Source of the DNA: Apteryx mantelli
Taxonomy: Eukaryota > Chordata > Aves > Apterygiformes > Apterygidae
Length of the DNA: 64,000 nucleotides
Reading direction: 5' to 3'
NCBI RefSeq assembly: GCF_036417845.1
Contig: NC_089991.1
Location: 10,111,001-10,175,000, forward strand
Made by a program: the position numbers and the translations under genes. This document shows positions 23,801 through 36,700 of the stretch, in pieces (the first letter of the stretch is position 1; every line of letters starts with the position of its first letter). The notes beneath the pieces are model-generated. The model worked only from the letters and a program-made list of their open reading frames with translations, was not told the origin of the DNA and ran no database searches.

Positions 23801-26800
23801 CAAGGCAAAAATGTGACCCTATCACCAAGCTCTGAAAACAGTCTTTATTCTTGCCTTCACAGGCTTCAATTTCTCCAGTTGCTCCAATTACTCTAATGTT
23901 TCAGCTCTCCTGTTGGCATCAGTCCTGCTTTGAAAGGAGGCTGTGACTACTATGCTCCCCATCAGGGAGGTCTCAGTAGTGAGGGACATTTCTCCTGGGA
24001 AGCGAGCAGTTTCTCAGTTCAGGTATCTTTGGCATGAGAGATGCTACACCTCCTCTCAGGCTTTTTGGTGGGAGGGAATCATGAATTAGAGCAGGGGCTC
24101 TTGTGGGTGTGCATGCTTGTTCCACCCTGGTCAGCGTGAACTCTGCCATCCCCACTGACCGCCTGGAGCAGCTAGCAACTACTCACAGCCCATTTTAAGG
24201 TGAGATTTTAGGAGCATGGATCACTGCTCCACAAAGCTTTACTCCTTAGTTGTGATACCTTGTTGCAGGCCCCAGTTCTGGGCTCTAGGAAACAGTCTCT
24301 GTTCTGGAGAGCCTACAGCATAAGACATAAAATGGACACAGACAAGGGAGTAGAGGGAGACTAGTGTCATGGTGGGAGAGACCATGCACGGACTGATTAT
24401 GGTCACATTTTTGGCAAGAGGACTGTGGGTGTCTATGGGAAGCTCATCCTATGTAAAGAGCTGCAGGGGAGACAGCGATGCTTATTTGGAAGCCTGACAG
24501 TAGGCTATAGAGCAGGTATCTTGAGAATCAATGAGAGAAGTTAGTCCATCCTCTTCCTCTTTGGATATGGGACTCTTCCCAGGCGTGTGGGGAGGTACTG
24601 GATGAATGTAAGCAGGAACACTTGGTATTTTAGCAGGGCTGAAAGCCAGAGAACTTTCTAGACAGCATGGACAAACTGTGCAGTCCAGCTGCAGTGGGGT
24701 CACTCTGCTGTTTACCTAGGACTCTACTCGCCATGCCTGGTAACACCAGGACTTGCATTTTTAATGTCAGAGTTTTGCTATTGACTTCACTCTAACAATA
24801 GCTGCATACAGTAGTTTTTCAAACTAGGACTTTGCTGCGGGCCCCCCAGCAGACCCTGCTGAGCTCCCCTGGTAGAGCCTTGGAAGAGAAACAGCACAGC
24901 TGGGATGGCTCCTGGGGAGCTGTCATTGCTATTGTTCCCACAGAAAGAATAGGTTCCTACAGGGGAAGAAAGTGGCAGGGAGCCTTTTTTGCAAAGAGGA
25001 TAATGGTGAATGTTCTGTAATACGCAGTCCGTGTTTTGCTTTTTAATTTGATTTTTATAGTGATCTTGTGAGAAAATGTATTCTGGAAGAAATGCTTATA
25101 AATTCCCTTTCACATTTCAGCAAAATGGGAGTCAACATAGGATAGGGATAAAGGAAAATTTAAGGAGCAGATACCTCCAGAAGTACCATGAGCTGTAGTT
25201 ACATACGGGTGGACCAAGAGCTCTAGAAATGCAGACAGCCTTCAGAGGTGAAAAGCTGTTTGATCAGCTGAATCTGGAAGGGAAAAGCACTGACACAGCT
25301 GCACATACCCTCGTGCTACATAAAATGTGAGAGCGTCTTTATTACTCAAACAGAGTTTGGGGGACCTTGATTCTTTTGCCTAAAGTTAAATTCAGTAAGC
25401 TGAGCCTCTCTTGTGGGATAGTGAAGGTTAGTGTAGCCACCCTGTGTGCTTGTATGCATTTCAAACATTCAGCTTTGACCAGTCAAGCCTCCCTGCCTCT
25501 TGAAAGCAGATCCGTGCTGTTAAGAGAGGATACATGATAAGGTATAATTAGAGATGAGCCTTAAAACTCCTGCTCTTAGCAAATGGATAATATTGGATAA
25601 TAAATGGAAATGGACGATTTGAAAAAAAATGAAGAGCACTTGAGCTTCCTGGCCTTGCTATGGCTCTGTCACTGCAGTGTTGATGCTGAAAAGGTAATAG
25701 AAATGTAAGAGCCATGTGGGGCCTCCCTGTTTGAAAAGAGGGAGCACAGGCTGTAAGGGCAGGTATGGGGTCACGGGGAGGGTGGCTGGGGCAGAAGGCA
25801 GCTTCTTGGTAAAGCGCTCTGCCAGCAAACAGGGAATCTGGGCTTCCTGGGGCAGCCAGAAGGTTTCTACAGCCTACCCTGTGGTGGTGACCTTAGCATT
25901 GCCATGTGTCTGCTGCTGTTCCAACCCCACAGTGGGACACTGTGGGACTACATGTGCTGCTCTGAGCAAAGGCCGAGTGCTGGCCTGGCTCAAACTGCAG
26001 CAGGCAGGCTTTTGAAAGTTCAGGTCTTGCATACAAACTGTAATCTGCCAGAAAACACTGACTGATTCAAGTAATTCAGACTGTCCCCTGAGAAAGCCCT
26101 GGCTGACTGGAATCCCCTGCTCTGAGATGTGGGAGCAGGTCCCCAAATGGTTTCACTGGCTTTTCTCTTTATGTTGTAGGCAGAGATGGGTGGCTGCACC
26201 CAGAAGTCAGACTGAGAATCACAGTGAGCATGAGTCTTCCTGGAGATCAGCCTTGAGGATTTTGTTGTGGCTTTAGTCTGCATTTAGCAATAGAGGGTCT
26301 CGCACTCTGGACATGGGAGTAAAAGGCTGAAATGCTGGTTGTGGGGAGATGAACGTCTGTGGCACTTTGTTCTAGGGCATGACTGCAGGTATGGACCCCT
26401 TTGCCCAGCTACCGTGCCCTGCTGAGGGATGTACACCCCACTGTATGAGCAGGGACTGAGGGGAGGCAAGACGGCATTGACCTGTGATGCACTGCCAGCC
26501 TCAGTCCGCTTCCAGGGCACATCTTTGTGGTCTTGGGTAAGTCCTGCTCTCCTGCTATCGTTTCATCTCCATTAGGGAACAGGAGGACAGCACTGATCCA
26601 TGTGCCAAGGGACAGTCTGAGTACATATGCTTGTTGCTGCCAGGTCCTTGTTGTAGGGATGGAGGGGCTGTTCTGCATATTGGTGGTGTGAACACCCTGC
26701 CCAGTGTAGTCTCTGCTAGGTGAGATAAGGTCACTCTGCTGTCTCCTACCCCTGTAAAGCTGTTACAATCCAGCCCTTGCATGTTAATTGGCTGTGGCAG

Positions 26801-27370
26801 AAGCTTTAGCTCAAAAGCTCCTGTCTGGTTTCCTTCCCAGCCTTAGCACTTAGCCATGGTTCTTGTCCTGTGCCTGGCCCAAGACTTCTGCTCAACACTC
26901 TGGAAGAGTAAGGCAGGAAGGGAGTGTAAAGCTCAACTGATCTTTATGAAATATCAGTCAGAAGAGGTGCTGGAAACCCTGCCTGCAGGTGTGTCTCTGC
27001 CCTGCTTGCTGGCTAAATAACATCTGATAGCTTAGTGCTATTGCTGGTCTCTGGCTTGATTCAGGTTTCTTTGAGGGTAATTGCTGTGATTTTCTTCCCT
27101 TCCACAGTTTCTGGGAGCATGCCCCATACTGGACTCTGAGTCATGCTCTGCGGATTTGTCATTATCAGGGTTGCCTACATATCCATTAAGGGATTTTATA
27201 TGTTAATCTCACAAGATCTACTGGGCTTTTTGGTGTTTTCATCTTGCCTGCTGCCTGTACCCTCTGCACGCAATGTGCTGGGCTAACTGTAGCGTGAGCA
27301 GAGATGAGGACTAGCGTTACCCTGCTGTCAGTCTCCCTGTAACCCACTGCCTCTGCTCTTATCTCTGCAG
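20806..27370. other. GC-richer non-coding block
   Basis: About 6.5 kb of moderately GC-rich DNA without a recognised gene. It holds an (ATTT)n tract at 21028-21056 and an A21 run at 23529-23549. Several short open frames exist on the - strand (for example 23060-23420 and 24482-24703), but none shows a known domain. IL12B exons, expected next to UBLCP1 from mammalian gene order, were looked for and not recognised. Confidence 0.35.
23529..23549. repeat. Homopolymer A21 tract
   Basis: Twenty-one adenines in a row. No AATAAA or recognisable transcript-derived sequence precedes the tract on the + strand, so a retrocopy tail is not supported. Confidence 0.9.
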
Positions 27371-27505
27371 CCCAGCCATGCAGCCGGGCTCCCGGCACTG
27401 AGAGGAGATTTCTGGACTGGCACCGAGCTGCGGGGTTCTCAGCATATGCACTTTGGCATGTCTTCTTGTGTTTCTACGAGTAGTGAATGATTCCACCTCA
27501 ATGAC
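27371..27505 (+). ncRNA. Possible non-coding exon (lncRNA candidate)
   Basis: A 135-base segment is bounded by a strong acceptor (a pyrimidine-rich run ending TTATCTCTGCAG) and a strong donor (GAC followed by GTAAGTAG). All three forward frames contain stops, so if it is an exon it is untranslated or belongs to a long non-coding RNA. It lies at the boundary between the GC-richer block and AT-rich DNA, on the same strand onto which the CpG island at 17.3-18.1 kb could fire. Prediction from splice signals only. Confidence 0.25.
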
Positions 27506-27539
27506 GTAAGTAGAACTGGACAAATATTTTATAGCATCT

Positions 27540-30500
27540 CTAACTTAAAAATAGACAGCCTGTCAATTTAACTTTTGTCAGGAGTTGCTGTAACAGCATA
27601 AGTAATAAACTCTGAATTCACAGTTTTAGCAGCTGTGACAGTACCACTTCAGTGTTGCAAGGGTGCATTTAAATTCCATGAAACTATACACTGTATTTAA
27701 GTTTAGGCAGGTTTAGTTTTGCCACCACAGAATTTACTGAGTTTTGGTCAGCCTAAAGTGAATATCTTTTGGAGGTTTTGTTCTTTGATATTTTTCAGTA
27801 AATCAACCAAAGCAATCATTTCAGGTTAAGGAAAAGAATTTTACTTTAAGTTATTTAAACTCTTAAAACTACTTTAAAGTGAAAATATGCACTCAGAACA
27901 AAATGTTTTGACTCAATTTAAAACACTGACTGCTTTAAAAATTTACCCTTTTTTCTTCCATCTGTAACTATTCCCCTAAATTCAAATCAAAGTAGCCTAA
28001 TATACCTTCTGAATGTGTGTATCTCAACTAATTTACTATTTATGGGGAGGGAGGGCATATTGCTCAGATCTCATTACAAGCCTACCTTTATCTAAAGGTC
28101 AGAATTTCTTCCTTTTAAAGCGTTGGACACAAAATTTGTAGTTTTTAATGTAACCATGTTTATCATAGAAAAGGCCTTCCTCCATAACTGTGATGTCCAG
28201 ACACATCTGCAAGGGACTAATCAGCTTTATTAAAAGCCACTTTATCATAACTTCTCTTTAAAAAATACCATCACTTTATGAAGTGATGAAAAATCTTTCA
28301 TCACTGAAGCAGTTAATAGCCTTAATTTTTCCAAATGTGCTCATTTTTATCCTGACTTAAGGAAATATCCATCATCAGGACAGCAGTGGGGCCCAAAAGT
28401 CACACTGGTATCAGTTGTACTTTAAGCATGTGCTTGAAATTCTGCTCATGCTTGCCTACTAAATTGGTAATTGCAATTTTCACTGCTCAGAAACCTTGCA
28501 TACCCTTGTATGCAATGAAACATGGAATGAATATAGAAAGCAGGATAAAGAGCTAGTAAGCCTTGCAAAACAAAATTCTATGGCTATCTTAGTTTGGCCT
28601 AAGAAGAAGCGTATCTTATAATGTTTTATTAAAAGTTGTTAAATTATTAACATTATTCCTCCTGTGCCGCAATTTGTTCTTTCAGTATGACTCAAACTAG
28701 AGGGTAATGCCTGAGGAATAAAGTTAGATGCTTACCAAAGGAGCTATTAGCTTGTAACACATCAATAACTTACAATGCAAAGCTATCAAAGCACTCCGTC
28801 ACTACAATATCGGAACACACTGTCTCCTAGGGAGCATTTAGTGTCCACTAGGCCAATAATGCACAAATTAAGAGATGTGATATACATCCACATGAAGAAG
28901 CTTTTAAGAAACAAGGGAAAAATTCCAGACCACTTAAACAAAAGAAAAAAAGTGAAGGCAGGAAGGAGGTTTTCTAACTACAATGTTACTGGATGTCAGC
29001 CAAAGATTTTTTTTCATCTGTGGATGTTTCCCTCCAATACTTAACAACCTAAATAATTTTTCCGAAGATCCCAGTGCCTATGAATCAGCCACTCACCCAA
29101 ACCATCTGACTTTGTGGTCTATGTTCAGGAAGATACATGGCAGATCCAACTCAAAATCCAGGGGCTGATCTTGCAGTGAGTAGAACAAAGTACTAGTTCA
29201 GACAGCTAGGGATGAAAATCCCAGTCAAATCTGAAGGTTGAGCATTCATATTGAACTATGACGACTTTGATGCTCTGCTCAGTTTGACTTACTGTCTCCA
29301 TAAGAACAGCATAAATAGTGAAGAACAAGGCTCTCACTGTTAAATATGAAATTCTTTAGCACCACAGGTGAAGATGTTTAGTCACTATAAATGTGGTGCA
29401 TTAACCTGGCAGTGTTTCATGTTGCCCAAGTCAAAACCCTCCAGGATGTCACAAGGGAAGGAGGGGAACACCACCCAGTACCCGTGACCATGCAGGCCTC
29501 ACTCCCGGTCACATAGTACCTTGCACAGTGGCTGCAGTCAATTCTGGTCTTTACCGTGGTGAGAATAGAAGAGAGGCTGTTTTTTGATGTATAAACATCT
29601 TCAAAACTGGTGGTGGTGTGCGAGTAGAGTGGGTGCACTTACAATTCCAACTGGCCAATTGGAAAGAAAAAACTAAATTTCAATTAAGTGTTAATGATGC
29701 GCTTTTCTTTGTCTACCACCCCACCCATAGTACTAAGAACATTATGGAATTTGAGAACAAGCCCCTTTTGGCTTGCCACTATTATTTCTTAACAGAAAAT
29801 GAATTGGTGGGAAATCTACTTGCTAGGAGAGACAAAAATTAGTGGCATTGTGTTGTATGTGTCTGTGTGTGGCAAGGAAACATTGGGCTCTGCACAGACT
29901 CCTGAGAACCAAATGAACATTCAACATGCTCACAGTATCAAAGCAGCATCACAGCATTGCCAGAGATGAGCAAATTTCATAAATACGCCTTAAATAATGA
30001 AGCTCAGGGATACAAGAGAAAGCTCATCAGTTTACAAATAGCTCATATTTAAACCCTCTGTTATAAAACATCATCAGAAAAGGGCTGATGTATGAACGAG
30101 GAGGTTGAAGTCTCATATGACTTTCAGGGAGCAGAAAGAGAATTGGGCATTGCAGTGTGGGGGATCTGGAGTAGATAATACAGCTGGACTGGGAAATAAA
30201 GGTCTAAAACAGACAGTATGGTCCAGCAGACAAAGCTAGGAGTCAGGAGTCAAACTTAGTACTGTAATCAAATGATAGCCATTTTCCACCATTCTCTAGA
30301 AAAACCTAAACAAACTGAAATTGTTCAAGTCTTAGCTGTGAGGCAGTTCTTCTAGACCCTGCATTTTTTGAGTAGCTTAACATAGTTTTCTACCTGGACT
30401 TCATCTTACTGGTAGAAAGATAGTATTCAGACCTCCTCACATCAGTCATAAATACAACCTGGATAGACAGAGTGGAAAATTGTCTTAAAACCTTTGGCAT

Positions 30501-31430
30501 CCACTTGCTGTCAATCACATGTCAAGTCAGGAATAAAAGTTGGCAACTAGCTGTAAATTTCACAGTCTTGCAGCAAGATTTGTGGAGCTGAATTCGCAGT
30601 TCAGTTTTTGGCTTTGGCTGTCACTCTTTGTAACTCCAGTTAGGAGCATGCATGCCATAGTGAGGCATCAGAGTTGTCAAATATCCAGAGCTTAGAGAAC
30701 TTCATTTTTAAATGGACTGTCTCTTTCGGTATGAATACTCAGACAGAACAAGGTACAAAACACTTGACATGCAGTGGGAGTCTAGCACAGCCCCTCAGAC
30801 ACATGAAAATGTTTGGAACACTTCAGACTGCTCCATTTAATGCTTCTCCAGAGTTTCACAGAATTGTTCTGATCTTTAAAATTAAGTCACACTCCCTCTC
30901 TTTGATTATGTTTTAATCCTATTTCTCTTAACAAAGATGGTCAAAGCTGCCACTGATCAATTACTTCTTAGAGACCTTAATGTAATTTAAGAGGAAATAA
31001 CATTAATGAGGAGCTTAATGGTGTTAAGCTTAGCTCTTGGTACTTATTCCTAAGGCTTAATTTCACTTTGGAAGTACAAGTAGGTCAAAACTGTCTTCCC
31101 TATCAAAAAAGGGGAACAAAATATCAGTAGAGGTATCTTTGAATTTGAGCAGTAAATACACTATTTTTGGGCTAAGCAGAAAAGTAACCATTTATTTTTG
31201 CAGCTATTCTAAATTCTGATAGTTCGGCACAGAATCCTATGATGTGCTAGAGTTTTGCAAGCACAGCCTAAAAGGTCACCTAGTATGAATAGGAGAACTG
31301 CACATGCCAGGGTTTCACAGTCTCCGCAGCAGTGGTTAAAGGGTACCCACTTAAAGGAGAGCATGCTGGCCTGGCCTGTAGCTGAGATTCACACTTTTTT
31401 CTGAACATTCACAATTTTTTGTATTAAGGG
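27540..31430. other. AT-rich intergenic DNA
   Basis: No coding exon recognised. Composition drops sharply in GC compared with 20-27 kb. An alternating inverted repeat lies at 28269-28305 (see findings). A weak CR1-like tail (CACAGAATCCTATGATG then AAAGGTCACCTAGT) occurs at about 31230-31290. Confidence 0.35.
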
Positions 31431-31434
31431 TATT

Positions 31435-31690
31435 AAAGAAGACTTCCCAGCCTATTTCTAGCATCTGACTATGGACTTCATGTCCATGAAGTTGTCTAAT
31501 CCCCTTTTGAACCTGCTGCTAGCCCCTGCCTCCACAACCACCTGGGGCAACAAATTCCAAAAGATCATTACCTGCCTCTCTTACCAGTTTTAAGCCATTC
31601 TATTAGTAGAGTGATTCCTCGTTCCAGTATTGTGAGATACGGTGAGCAACAGTTCTGCATTTACCTTATCCACAACTTCATGCTTTTTTA
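31435..31690 (-). mobile_element. Old CR1-type LINE fragment
   Basis: On the + strand the segment contains CTTCATGTCCATGAAGTTGT, CTAATCCCCTTTTGAACCTG, GCCTCCACAACCACCTGGGG and CAACAAATTCCAAAAGATCA in order. These are landmarks of the CR1 3' UTR family read in reverse. It is more diverged than the copy at 20.3 kb. The tail-like bit near 31230-31290 may belong to the same insertion. Confidence 0.65.
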
Positions 31691-32743
31691 AACTTTAATC
31701 TCTCAGCCAAATAAATTACTGTAGTGTTTCCATAAGATAGCCAGTAAAATACAGACTTCATTTGCAAGATTATCCAAATTGCAGACTAGTCTTCAAACAA
31801 AAAACAGATGAGTTACCACCACACCCAGACCACTCTATTTTCCACTTCAGTCTACAAGCTATTTGAAAGAGGAGTGTGCATCTGCTTCAGATTAGCAGAT
31901 AATTTAAAATTCTGGGATAAAATCCTGATGTCACTGAAATCAAACTTTTTTTCCCTGTGCTTTCTATAAAGCAAAAAAAAGGATTATCACTTTTTCATTA
32001 TAAAATTTCTGTTTGCATGCCAACTTGTGAACAAAAAGGTACAAGCATATGTTTAAATACAGCTTTCCCCTCTCATTCTTATTTTTGTGTTCTCTCCATC
32101 TGGCTGGCGTAATACATCCTAGAGGTGATGCAACTGCAATGCCTTGGCATTCTTTAAGTTGAAAGGTATTTCAATACTTCACATCAGCCCTATATTCCAG
32201 TACTACTGCAACCTATCCAGGTACAGGATCAATTTTCAAACTTCAGAAAGTGTATCTGCACTGGAAGTACATGAGCAAGTCAAACTTAGAGTTCAGAAAT
32301 CAGCTCTAAGAGACACCATGCCAGATATTCACCCTCCATATTTACCTGATACAAAGATTTTTTACATATCTGGTTTACTAGTTTAAATGCAGCTTGAGTT
32401 GGTACTAAACTATGAAGAACAGTAGATAAGAAATTGTATATTTTCTGACAGGTCATTCAGCCGGAGCCTAATATGCTCATCTTAACAGCCCATTTGTGTC
32501 TACTGTCTTGACATTCTGACACTTGCTGTCGAGGTTCCCTTCCAAGGCAGCTAGGTGCTTCAGTATTCAACACCACTGCCCTAATCTGCAGTAGCACATA
32601 CCAGTCTCTTTCTTTAACTAATACAAAATCAGCATCTAGGGAATTAAAAAAAAAAAAAAATCAAAATTAAGTTTATCGATAGCTTCTCTATTATGCAAAT
32701 CAGATATTTAAAACAACACAGGACGCAAATTACGAAAAAGGCA

Positions 32744-32749
32744 TTTATT
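32744..32749 (-). promoter_or_regulatory. UBLCP1: Polyadenylation signal of UBLCP1
   Basis: TTTATT on the + strand reads AATAAA on the gene strand, about 985 bases beyond the UBLCP1 stop codon. Another AATAAA (reverse of 32794-32799) lies slightly upstream. The 3' UTR would then cover about 32725-33731. The true cleavage site is not proven. Confidence 0.5.
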
Positions 32750-33731
32750 ATTTACACAACTGCTATAGTTCCTTAAGAACAATATATCCCATTTTTATTT
32801 GAAAGGGTCAGTCTTCTTTCAAATACATGAACTGCATAATGCACAACTGTCGGTAATGCCAAACAGCAGTCACATCACACTTCTATAGTGCAGGCATAAG
32901 CAGCGCAAGTAAATGATATTTTAAGAACAGTATGGCTGAATATTGTATTTAGACACAGTGTTTGCACTTTGACAAGATTTAGCTAGAAGAGAACAAGGGT
33001 TTTTGTTCATGCTTTGTTAGGAATATGACTTTCCCATCTGAGGTTTAAACCCTTTATCTGACATAAAAAGAATTTTTCTTTTTCAGGTAGACTGCTTTTC
33101 ACTTACCAAGTAAGAGTAGATTTCTCTCCCTCAAACTTCAGTCCTTTGTTTTCCAGTAAACACTGCTTTATAGTACAAGTTCTGACATTGGGGTAAATTG
33201 GCCACAGAGGTGGTATTTTTCCATCTTACCGTCTTGCACAGAGAAACACTGACATACTAATACATACCAAACTTAGACAACTTGTAATTTATAGACTTAA
33301 ATACTGGAATGGGAGAGGGAGACTGTTTCTAAAGATGGAGGGAAGAGAGGGCTCATACAATTCATACACTGCCAAGGCTGGCTCCTTACTCAACTTTTTT
33401 GGTCTAAATATTTTTTTTCTAGTTTCAGAATGATTTTGGTCTTTAAAGGTTATGGTTGTATTTCGGTAGCAAAGGAGAGGAAAGTATTTTAAGTAGTAAC
33501 ACCAGAACTGAATGCAAGAAAAAGTAACTGACTTGTTTCTCCCACTTTGAGCTTATTGCTGTGATCTTTTTAAAAAAACCCACAACCAACCAACTGGAAG
33601 ACCAAGTATAGCAGTCATTCTGGCATTGGATCCAGTGTCCAGCACTATTATATTCTAGCGTAAAAGCAAGGAAAAGTCCAATGATCTTAGTTATGTTCCC
33701 TTCAATTCAGTGCCACACAATTTTACTAGCG

Positions 33732-36700
33732 TTATTGTCCTTGCTTCTTTGAAAGATACCTGAAAGAAATAAAAACACAGTTTTAAACAAAAAAGAGGTA
33801 AGCACAAATATATAATACTTTTTATAAGCCTAACGTATGAATCTACTTTCTTTTCTCAATAGCAAGTCCTTTATTAATAGACAAAAATCAGGACTATGAT
33901 CAATAGTATTTATGATTTTGCTATTTCATTTCAACATTCTTTCAATTCCATGATAGGTTATTTTACAGTCATTCAAGGTCATGTTTAATTAAACTGTATT
34001 ACTATTTTTTTTTTTTAAGGGGGAAGCAAATGCAAACATGTTTGATTCTAAGAGGTTGAAAATTACATCAGTTGAAAATAAGCTATTATATCCTTTAAGT
34101 TAAAAATGCTTGTTAAATATGGGACCCCTTCAAACAAATTTAAGACTAATGAACAGTCATTCAGTAAAATATGAACAGTCCTCTACTAGTTTCTTTAGAG
34201 AATCTGAGTTACTCTAAAAATGCTTGCTCTCTGATCTTGCAGTTCTCCTACCACTACAGCCAGAGCAATTTGGCTATGTGGTGACATTGAAGTCTCTGTA
34301 AATACTACAAAAAAAATTCCAACCAATTTAGCTGATACTGTGAAACATCCAGTACATTTCACTTCTAAAATTTGGTGTTTGTCCCTCTAATCAGAAAAAA
34401 GAAAAAGAAAATTATATCAAGTTTGCAAGGCTGTTCTTTTAAGCACTGAATGAATGTTTTTCTGGTAGCTTATTGCACACAGTTATTCCACATTTAGTGA
34501 AACTTTGGGCCATTGTAGTGAAACTTCGGGGCATTGCATAAAATCATGAGGATGAATTTGGGCCAAGCACTTTAACCAACCATTCTCTAGTAAGAATTAG
34601 GATGCCTTAACTGGTGCCCTAAGCATTTGGAAAACACATATACATAACACAATAACTTACATTTCAGAGTCTATGAATACTGTAATACCACACAACTTGG
34701 ACAGCGCCTGAGAACCACACTGTACCACCAAATCTCGGGAATAACAACTGGAAAAGCTGCATCGTCACAAAGGACTTGAGATCTACAAAGTTAGGCCATC
34801 AGTTTAGGAGTGGGAAAAGAAAGATTTCCAGGGACAAGGTTCCTTCAAAAATTCTTTTCCCTTTAAGAAGCATAATTGCTCTAGTGAAAACAAATGCTGA
34901 TCATTAACTCTGAGGAAATTGCATGGAAAAAGGGGTCCATACTGTCAAAATCCTAACTTTTTAGGGAAGTAGCCTAAATACCATAGCCTTAAATTCTACT
35001 CAAATTAAAGGATCTTCATAACTGGAAGTGATGCTTATTTGCTTAGTTGTTTCTGGTCTCTCCAGAGACCAGAAGCTCAAAGTAGGGCCAGGGATACAAG
35101 GAAGAAATAATTTTGACTTTGTTCTTACCTTTCCCAATGTTTGTGATTCAGCTCCAAAAAGTCATCTAATTTTGCTATTTCTTTGAGGTATTGAGTGAGC
35201 TTTAGAAGCTCCTTGTCTTTATCCCGATTTAAATGTGCTTTCATAAAAGGTCTTATCTATATAAAATAAATAAATTGGGTATAAGTATTTGCTTAAAGAA
35301 AAATTCTTCCAATTCTCTAATATTTACCACCTAATTAAAACATATTTTTAGTACTATTCAAAGTTATAACTTCTCTTAGGTAAGAGAAAGGAAAACCTTC
35401 CTCCCTTAGTAGCCACCTCCAATTTGTCTTGTTATTAATGTAATCTGGACTATAGGGTTTTTGCCCTGTATGCCCACCAGGAAGAAATTTATCCTGTTAG
35501 TCTTGCAGTTCTTCAAACTCTCCCTTCCCAGCCAGGCAGAATGACAAACTAATCTGCAATAGACTGTCACATTTTCTAATTTCAGAGATGATTGTATTAC
35601 AGGAGACATGAGGGGTTTTCAGCTCTCCTTAATGAGTTGTGTGGCCTCACTGGAGCCAGATGCTTTTTTTCAACAAAAAGCATTCCACTACAATCATAGC
35701 TTCAGTGACAAAAGAGATGTCAGAAATAAAGCTTATCTGACAATTGCTTTAACCGTGGAATACATTATACCTGTGCCTTGTTTTAGCCATTCAACATTCT
35801 TGCCTGCAGCTCTGTTCATGTTTTGACAAACATCGTTGAGATCTGAGCTAGAGGGAGCTCTCTGGGCAATCCTCTCCCAGAAAGATTTTTGATATTCCTT
35901 TGATGCTTATAACAGTGTACAGTTCTGATTAATATCATCTTGTCAGATCTCACCAATTGCTGTTTTCTTTAAATCATGGATATCTTCAAACAAACAACAT
36001 CTTGTATCGCAGCATTTGCAAACAATTCTTTTTTAAGAATTTTTTGGAGGTTCTTTTAATACTGTATTGCTGCACTGTAAGCTATCACTAGAAATTTAAG
36101 TTGCATGCAGCTTATTCAGAGCACCAGTGATGAGGAGTTTTGGAACAGGAACCGGCTGATAATTTTATAAAATGAAATATTTGCTGTTCTGCAGTCAAAA
36201 TGGCTCCAAATATTAATTATTTTCCAGGAGCAGAATGCCTGCTATTACATCTGCATGCTAACATAAAGTACAGCAGCTTGATATTTGACTTGTTTTCTGA
36301 ATATAACCACTCTTGAGATTGTACATCACCTGTCTTAATGGAACATGTCAGTAATGCCCAACCTGATTACGTTTTGCAAGTGGAATTTAAGCAGAAATAA
36401 TAATTTCAATGATTTCAGCAGTCTCTTGAAAGCTCACTTAATAGTGAATCAAAGTATTTAATAGTGAATCAAACATTTTCTATTGCTTTTACAAAAGCAC
36501 TGTTAGAGAAATGTTAGCCCAGACAAATAGCAATTTAACTAAAAATTAAAACATGCATCTTCACTGATAAAGAACTGCCTTTCTTTAAGATACAGCAAAA
36601 AGTATGAGAAAAGCAGTAATAAATGAAAATTTAGTTAAAATTACCTTGAGTCCATTTTGTGGATTCATTAGGAAGTTTCGGCCAATATCATCAAACATAA

